From the NCBI GenBank assembly GCA_900769145.1, contig CAAGFN010000097.1, positions 1 to 17,246 on the forward strand: a DNA stretch of 17,246 nucleotides. The letters are read 5' to 3'. The first letter of the stretch is position 1; each line of letters opens with the position of its first letter. Shown piece after piece: positions 14,509-17,246 of this stretch. Below the pieces are notes generated by a model. The model saw only the letters and a list, made by a program, of their open reading frames with translations. It was not told where the DNA came from and did not search any database. This DNA is from Rikenellaceae bacterium (GTDB taxonomy: Bacteria > Bacteroidota > Bacteroidia > Bacteroidales > UBA932). The position numbers and the translations under genes are program-made.

Positions 14509-16251
14509 TCAGAACCTTACGTATGCCTTGATGGTCGCGCATTCGCTGCCCTCGGCCTTGCCGTACGGACGTATAGTGTAGTCCCCTATCCCGGCAGGGA
14601 TTATGAAAGTCTCGGCATAATGCACTACAAACGGCTCGAATGCTCCGGTCGGGCTCTCGATTATAGCCTCCTCGCCCTCGATGAGGTTGAGCACGTTCAC
14701 GCTGTTGCCGGTGTTGTGGAGGACAGGCTTGGTGAACCAGTGCCTGCGGGTCTCGATGAACTCGTTCGGATGCAGACCCGTGCGCTCCTCTCTCCAGCCG
14801 TCGCCCTCTGCAACAGGAGTGACGCGGTTGGCAAGATGCTTCATCACATATTCCGTATTGCGCTCCCTGTTGATGACGCAGTTTCCGCGCTTGACATTGA
14901 TAGGCCTCGGTTTGCCGTCCAGTCCGAGCCTGCCCCAGTCCCAGAGCTTGAAAGTGAAGAGGTTGGGAGTCGAGCTGATTTCGAGCACTAAAGCCTCCGC
15001 ACCAGAGCAGTGCACGGTACCGCCCGGAATCAGGTAGTGGTCGTGCTTCTTCGCAGGGAGCCTGTTCACATATTTCTCCGCATCGAAGACAATCTCGCCC
15101 CTCTGCGCACGCCTCAGGTCGTCGATCATCTCCTCGTAGCTGCTGCCCGTCTTCAGACCGAGATACACGGTCGCACCCTCCTTTGCATCAAGGAGATAGT
15201 AGCTCTCGTCCTGGGTATAGTACATCCCGAAGCTGTCCCTTATGAACTGGGTGGTAGGATGCACCTGCACGCTGAGATTGCCGCCGCCCACAGTGTCGAG
15301 GAAGTCGAAACGTATAGGGAAATCCTTGCCGAAACGCGCCTCGACCGGTGCGCCGAGAATCTGCTCCGACTTGGAAAGTATAAGGTCAACTGACGGAAGC
15401 TCGAATAAGTCGCCGCCGTTGCTGAAATAGAGGCTGTTCTCCTCCGGCACGCAGTCAAAGCACCAGCCATAGTTCTGCTTCTCGGGATCGAGTCCGCAGA
15501 CCTCCTTCATCCACTGGCCTCCCCACGGAGCCGGGTCGAAAAACGGCACCACACGGAACGGCCTGTTAGCCGTATTTTCTATACCCTCGAAGAAATCCGC
15601 CCCCGTAATCATCTTAGGCTCGTTCACTACATGGGTGTCAAGCCAGAAATCAATCCTGTCAAACAGTCTCTGTTTGTAATAGTCGAGTATGCGCCAGTCG
15701 TTGAAATATCCCCTCTTGTACTGCAGAGAAGGCGCCTCATCGTGGTTGTCAACGCCCAATGCCTTCACCTCGTGCCTGCGGAAACGCATCTGTATCTCCC
15801 AGCGCGCCATATCTACATATACATATGTGAGCTTGTCGCAGTCTTCCGTAACTATGGCTGCACCGGAGCCGAACACAAGGGATACGCCCTTCGCCGCCTT
15901 CAGACTCTCCTTAGCCTGGGCAAGCTTGGCCTCGTCAAAATAGTCCCTCAGCCTAAGGTTGGTAATATAGCCGAAAAGCACGTCATCCGTCATGAATCTC
16001 TTTGTCATACTGAGGATTTCAGCTTCCGGCTTCATCAAATTTCGGGTATTGATTATAACGCCTTCACCGGAACGAAGCTTTGAAAGTTGTGAAATCACCT
16101 CTGCCTCATGCACACCGGTATAGAACTCCACGCACAGCGTGCTTTCTGCGGAAATTTTATTGCCCAGCCCGGCACATACTTTATCCCAGCCCTTGACCAT
16201 CGGATTTTTTATCGCCGTAGCCGGAAATTTATCATAATTTGATTTTCTCAT
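14509..16251 (-). CDS. Class I phosphomannose-isomerase-like protein with degenerate kinase-like N-terminus
   Basis: A 580-residue cytoplasmic protein and first gene of the operon. Residues about 320-580 form a class I mannose-6-phosphate isomerase cupin, which interconverts mannose 6-phosphate and fructose 6-phosphate using zinc. The four usual metal ligands can be matched: Gln329 and His331 (LSVQVHP), Glu349 (TQDESYYLL) and His414 (IPGGTVHCSG). Simple PMIs are about 300-400 residues. The extra N-terminal 250 residues include VSLVFGSGAAIV (123-134) and YVYVDMARWEIQMRFRR (143-159), resembling a uridine-kinase-like fold whose P-loop lacks the Lys, so probably not an active kinase. The ATG at 16251 is preferred because it lies about 18 bases after the predicted transcription start and shares its context (ATACAAATGAGAAAA) with the GH79 gene; the ATG at 16263 would leave almost no leader. 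It belongs with the kinase and transporter. Confidence 0.82.
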   Translation of the reverse strand: MRKSNYDKFPATAIKNPMVKGWDKVCAGLGNKISAESTLCVEFYTGVHEAEVISQLSKLRSGEGVIINTRNLMKPEAEILSMTKRFMTDDVLFGYITNLRLRDYFDEAKLAQAKESLKAAKGVSLVFGSGAAIVTEDCDKLTYVYVDMARWEIQMRFRRHEVKALGVDNHDEAPSLQYKRGYFNDWRILDYYKQRLFDRIDFWLDTHVVNEPKMITGADFFEGIENTANRPFRVVPFFDPAPWGGQWMKEVCGLDPEKQNYGWCFDCVPEENSLYFSNGGDLFELPSVDLILSKSEQILGAPVEARFGKDFPIRFDFLDTVGGGNLSVQVHPTTQFIRDSFGMYYTQDESYYLLDAKEGATVYLGLKTGSSYEEMIDDLRRAQRGEIVFDAEKYVNRLPAKKHDHYLIPGGTVHCSGAEALVLEISSTPNLFTFKLWDWGRLGLDGKPRPINVKRGNCVINRERNTEYVMKHLANRVTPVAEGDGWREERTGLHPNEFIETRRHWFTKPVLHNTGNSVNVLNLIEGEEAIIESPTGAFEPFVVHYAETFIIPAGIGDYTIRPYGKAEGSECATIKAYVRF

Positions 16252-16265
16252 TTGTATGAACATAT
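16251..16265. promoter_or_regulatory. Candidate GntR operator at the operon start
   Basis: TTTGTATGAACATAT matches the site at 16342-16356 in 13 of 15 positions. Its core GTATGAAC (16254-16261) agrees with the HutC-subfamily operator consensus GT-N-TA-N-AC at five of six fixed bases. It lies between the predicted transcription start and the start codon of the PMI-like gene, where a bound repressor would block transcription. No binding data are available. Confidence 0.55.
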
Positions 16266-16276
16266 AAGATTTTGTG

Positions 16277-16307
16277 CAAATATATTTATAGTTTGCAAAA
16301 AGTCAAA
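16277..16307 (-). promoter_or_regulatory. Predicted Bacteroides-type promoter of the PUL operon
   Basis: Read on the minus strand, TTTG (16307-16304) is followed by 19 bases and TATATTTG (16284-16277), an exact match to the Bacteroides primary sigma factor consensus (-33 TTTG, -7 TAnnTTTG, spacing 19-21). The predicted transcription start is near 16270, giving a leader of about 18 bases to the ATG at 16251. It is the only such match I found ahead of the ten-gene cluster. Confidence 0.6.
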
Positions 16308-16337
16308 GAAAATGTCGGGATTTTTTTCAAAAAAAAA

Positions 16338-16345
16338 TATATTTG
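16338..16345 (+). promoter_or_regulatory. Predicted -7 element for the GntR regulator gene
   Basis: TATATTTG matches the Bacteroides -7 consensus TAnnTTTG exactly. A matching TTTG at the expected upstream distance is not present; an AT-rich run precedes it instead. The predicted start would be near 16351, some 15 bases before the ATG at 16367. The element overlaps the operator-like site at 16342-16356, consistent with autoregulation. Confidence 0.45.
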
Positions 16346-16356
16346 TATAAACATTT
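16342..16356. promoter_or_regulatory. Candidate GntR operator at the regulator's own start
   Basis: TTTGTATAAACATTT contains GTATAAAC (16345-16352), a perfect match to the HutC-subfamily operator consensus GT-N-TA-N-AC, flanked by T and A to give TGTATAAACA, a near palindrome. It overlaps the predicted -7 element and start of the gntR gene. Its centre is 91 bases from the centre of the similar site at 16251-16265. Confidence 0.62.
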
Positions 16357-16366
16357 GCCCATAGAT

Positions 16367-17095
16367 ATGAAATTAGACCATCAAAGCGACAAACCGCTTC
16401 ACATTCAGGCGGAAGAGATGCTTAGAAAACTCATAGAGACAGATGAGTACAAGAAGGGAAAGCTCTTGCCAAACGAAGTGCTTTTATCTGAACAATTGAA
16501 CATATCGAGAAACACTTTGAGGCAGGCTATCAACAAACTTGTCTTCGAGGGCCTGCTGGTACGCAAAAGAGGCTACGGCACCAAAGTCGCGAAAAAGGGT
16601 GTGACCGGAGGGGTCAAGAACTGGCTGAGCTTCTCGCAGGAGATGGCCGCCATGGGTATAGAGGTCAAAAATTACGAACTGCACGTCTCTTTCAAAAAGC
16701 CCAATGAGGAAATCAGGAATTTCTTCGACATTGCGGAAGGAGCCCCCGACCGCTGTCTGGTACTGGAACGTGTACGCGGAAACAAGGATTTCCCGTTCGT
16801 ATCATTCATCTCCTATTTCAATCCCGATATCCCTCTGACCGGGGACGAGGACTACTCTATGCCGCTCTACACCATGCTTAAGAAGGAATACAACGTGGTA
16901 GTCAAGACCAGCAAGGAGGAAATTTCGGCCAGTCTCGCAGGTTCCGCTATCGCTGAAAAGCTGGAAATATCGTCCAACGACCCGATTCTTATAAGAAAAC
17001 GCTTCGTCTATGACATCGACGGCAAGCCGGTAGAATACAATATAGGCTATTACCGCGCCGACAGCTTCACCTACACCATCGAAGCGGAACGCTGA
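16367..17095 (+). CDS. GntR-family (HutC-type, UTRA domain) transcriptional regulator
   Basis: A 242-residue DNA-binding regulator transcribed away from the PUL operon. Residues about 9-75 form the GntR winged helix: PLHIQAEEML, then LLPNEVLLSEQLNISRNTLRQAI (33-55) and FEGLLVRKRGYGTKV (60-74), the standard LPSExxLaxxLxVSRxTvRqAlxxLxxEGll...GxGTfV pattern. Residues about 90-235 form a UTRA ligand-binding domain (CLVLERVRG, FVSFISYFNPD, DPILIRKRFVYDIDGKPVEYNIGYYRAD), which in relatives such as NagR, TreR and PhnF senses small phosphorylated or similar ligands. I use the ATG at 16367; an in-frame TTG at 16343 lies in the predicted promoter. It most likely represses itself and the operon and is released by a phosphosugar made by the encoded kinase or isomerase. 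Confidence 0.92.
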   Translation: MKLDHQSDKPLHIQAEEMLRKLIETDEYKKGKLLPNEVLLSEQLNISRNTLRQAINKLVFEGLLVRKRGYGTKVAKKGVTGGVKNWLSFSQEMAAMGIEVKNYELHVSFKKPNEEIRNFFDIAEGAPDRCLVLERVRGNKDFPFVSFISYFNPDIPLTGDEDYSMPLYTMLKKEYNVVVKTSKEEISASLAGSAIAEKLEISSNDPILIRKRFVYDIDGKPVEYNIGYYRADSFTYTIEAER

Positions 17096-17246
17096 AACCT
17101 TGCAAAGTAAAGATAATATTCAATATGCAATAGTTCGTTTTCCAGTTGAAATCCAAATAAAAATGGATCTCGATTTATTAGTTAAACATTTATATTCTTT
17201 ATAATCAATACCTTAACGATATATATTTTCATCTTCCTTTGATATG
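17096..17246. other. AT-rich region after the regulator gene, no feature seen
   Basis: These 151 bases to the window end are AT-rich. I found no GC-rich hairpin with a T-run, no TAnnTTTG element with a matching TTTG, and no open frame longer than about 16 codons with a plausible start. The end of the regulator transcript is therefore not defined here. Confidence 0.5.

Noticed and set aside
17182..17232. Minus-strand ATG preceded by AAAGGAAG near the window end
   Set aside because: The frame closes after 16 codons and has no sign of being a gene.
1..17246. CRISPR array, tRNA/rRNA genes, complete insertion sequence, integrase or phage genes
   Set aside because: No regularly spaced repeats, no tRNA-like cloverleaf, no rRNA sequence, and no intact transposase or integrase frame were seen.

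Overview
The window looks like a polysaccharide utilization locus (PUL) from the phylum Bacteroidota, probably Bacteroidales. Evidence for this is a SusC/SusD pair, lipoproteins with acidic residues after the lipid-anchored cysteine, weak Shine-Dalgarno sequences, and a Bacteroides-type promoter (TTTG, 19 bases, TATATTTG). The species cannot be named from sequence alone.

Layout. Positions 1-316 hold debris: the 3' end of an Rpn-type nuclease/transposase gene (minus strand) abutting a short coding-like tail on the plus strand. A hairpin at 362-385 closes the main transcript. From 16251 down to 415, ten minus-strand genes lie with gaps of 4-59 bases and read as one operon of about 15.8 kb. In transcription order they are: a phosphomannose-isomerase-like protein with a degenerate kinase-like N-terminus; an MFS sugar transporter (FucP type); a ROK sugar kinase; an unrecognised 109-residue protein; a GH2 beta-galactosidase-like enzyme; SusC; SusD; a LamG-type surface glycan-binding lipoprotein; a DUF5054 protein with a GH38-like zinc site; and a GH79 beta-glucuronidase-like lipoprotein. 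A HutC-type GntR/UTRA regulator (16367-17095) is transcribed divergently. The last 151 bases show no gene.

How the genes fit together. The surface lipoproteins and SusCD would capture an oligosaccharide and import it. The exported GH79, GH2 and GH38-like enzymes would strip sugars from it. The MFS protein would carry a monosaccharide across the inner membrane, the ROK kinase would phosphorylate it, and the PMI-like enzyme would interconvert aldose and ketose phosphates. The UTRA domain of the regulator typically senses a phosphosugar, so a product of the kinase or isomerase could act as inducer. A GH38-like enzyme, a sugar kinase and a PMI together point to mannose; GH79 adds beta-linked glucuronic acid. 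A glucuronomannan-like glycan is therefore a reasonable but unproven substrate, and a galactose/glucuronic-acid glycan such as arabinogalactan is the main alternative. No HTCS, ECF sigma/anti-sigma or SusR regulator is present.

The main points for a second look are the regulator/operator arrangement (a perfect HutC-type GTNTANAC site plus a near copy, one at each divergent start), the GH38-like DUF5054 enzyme, the pseudokinase-PMI fusion, the ROK kinase without its usual zinc motif, and the unrecognised 109-residue protein.
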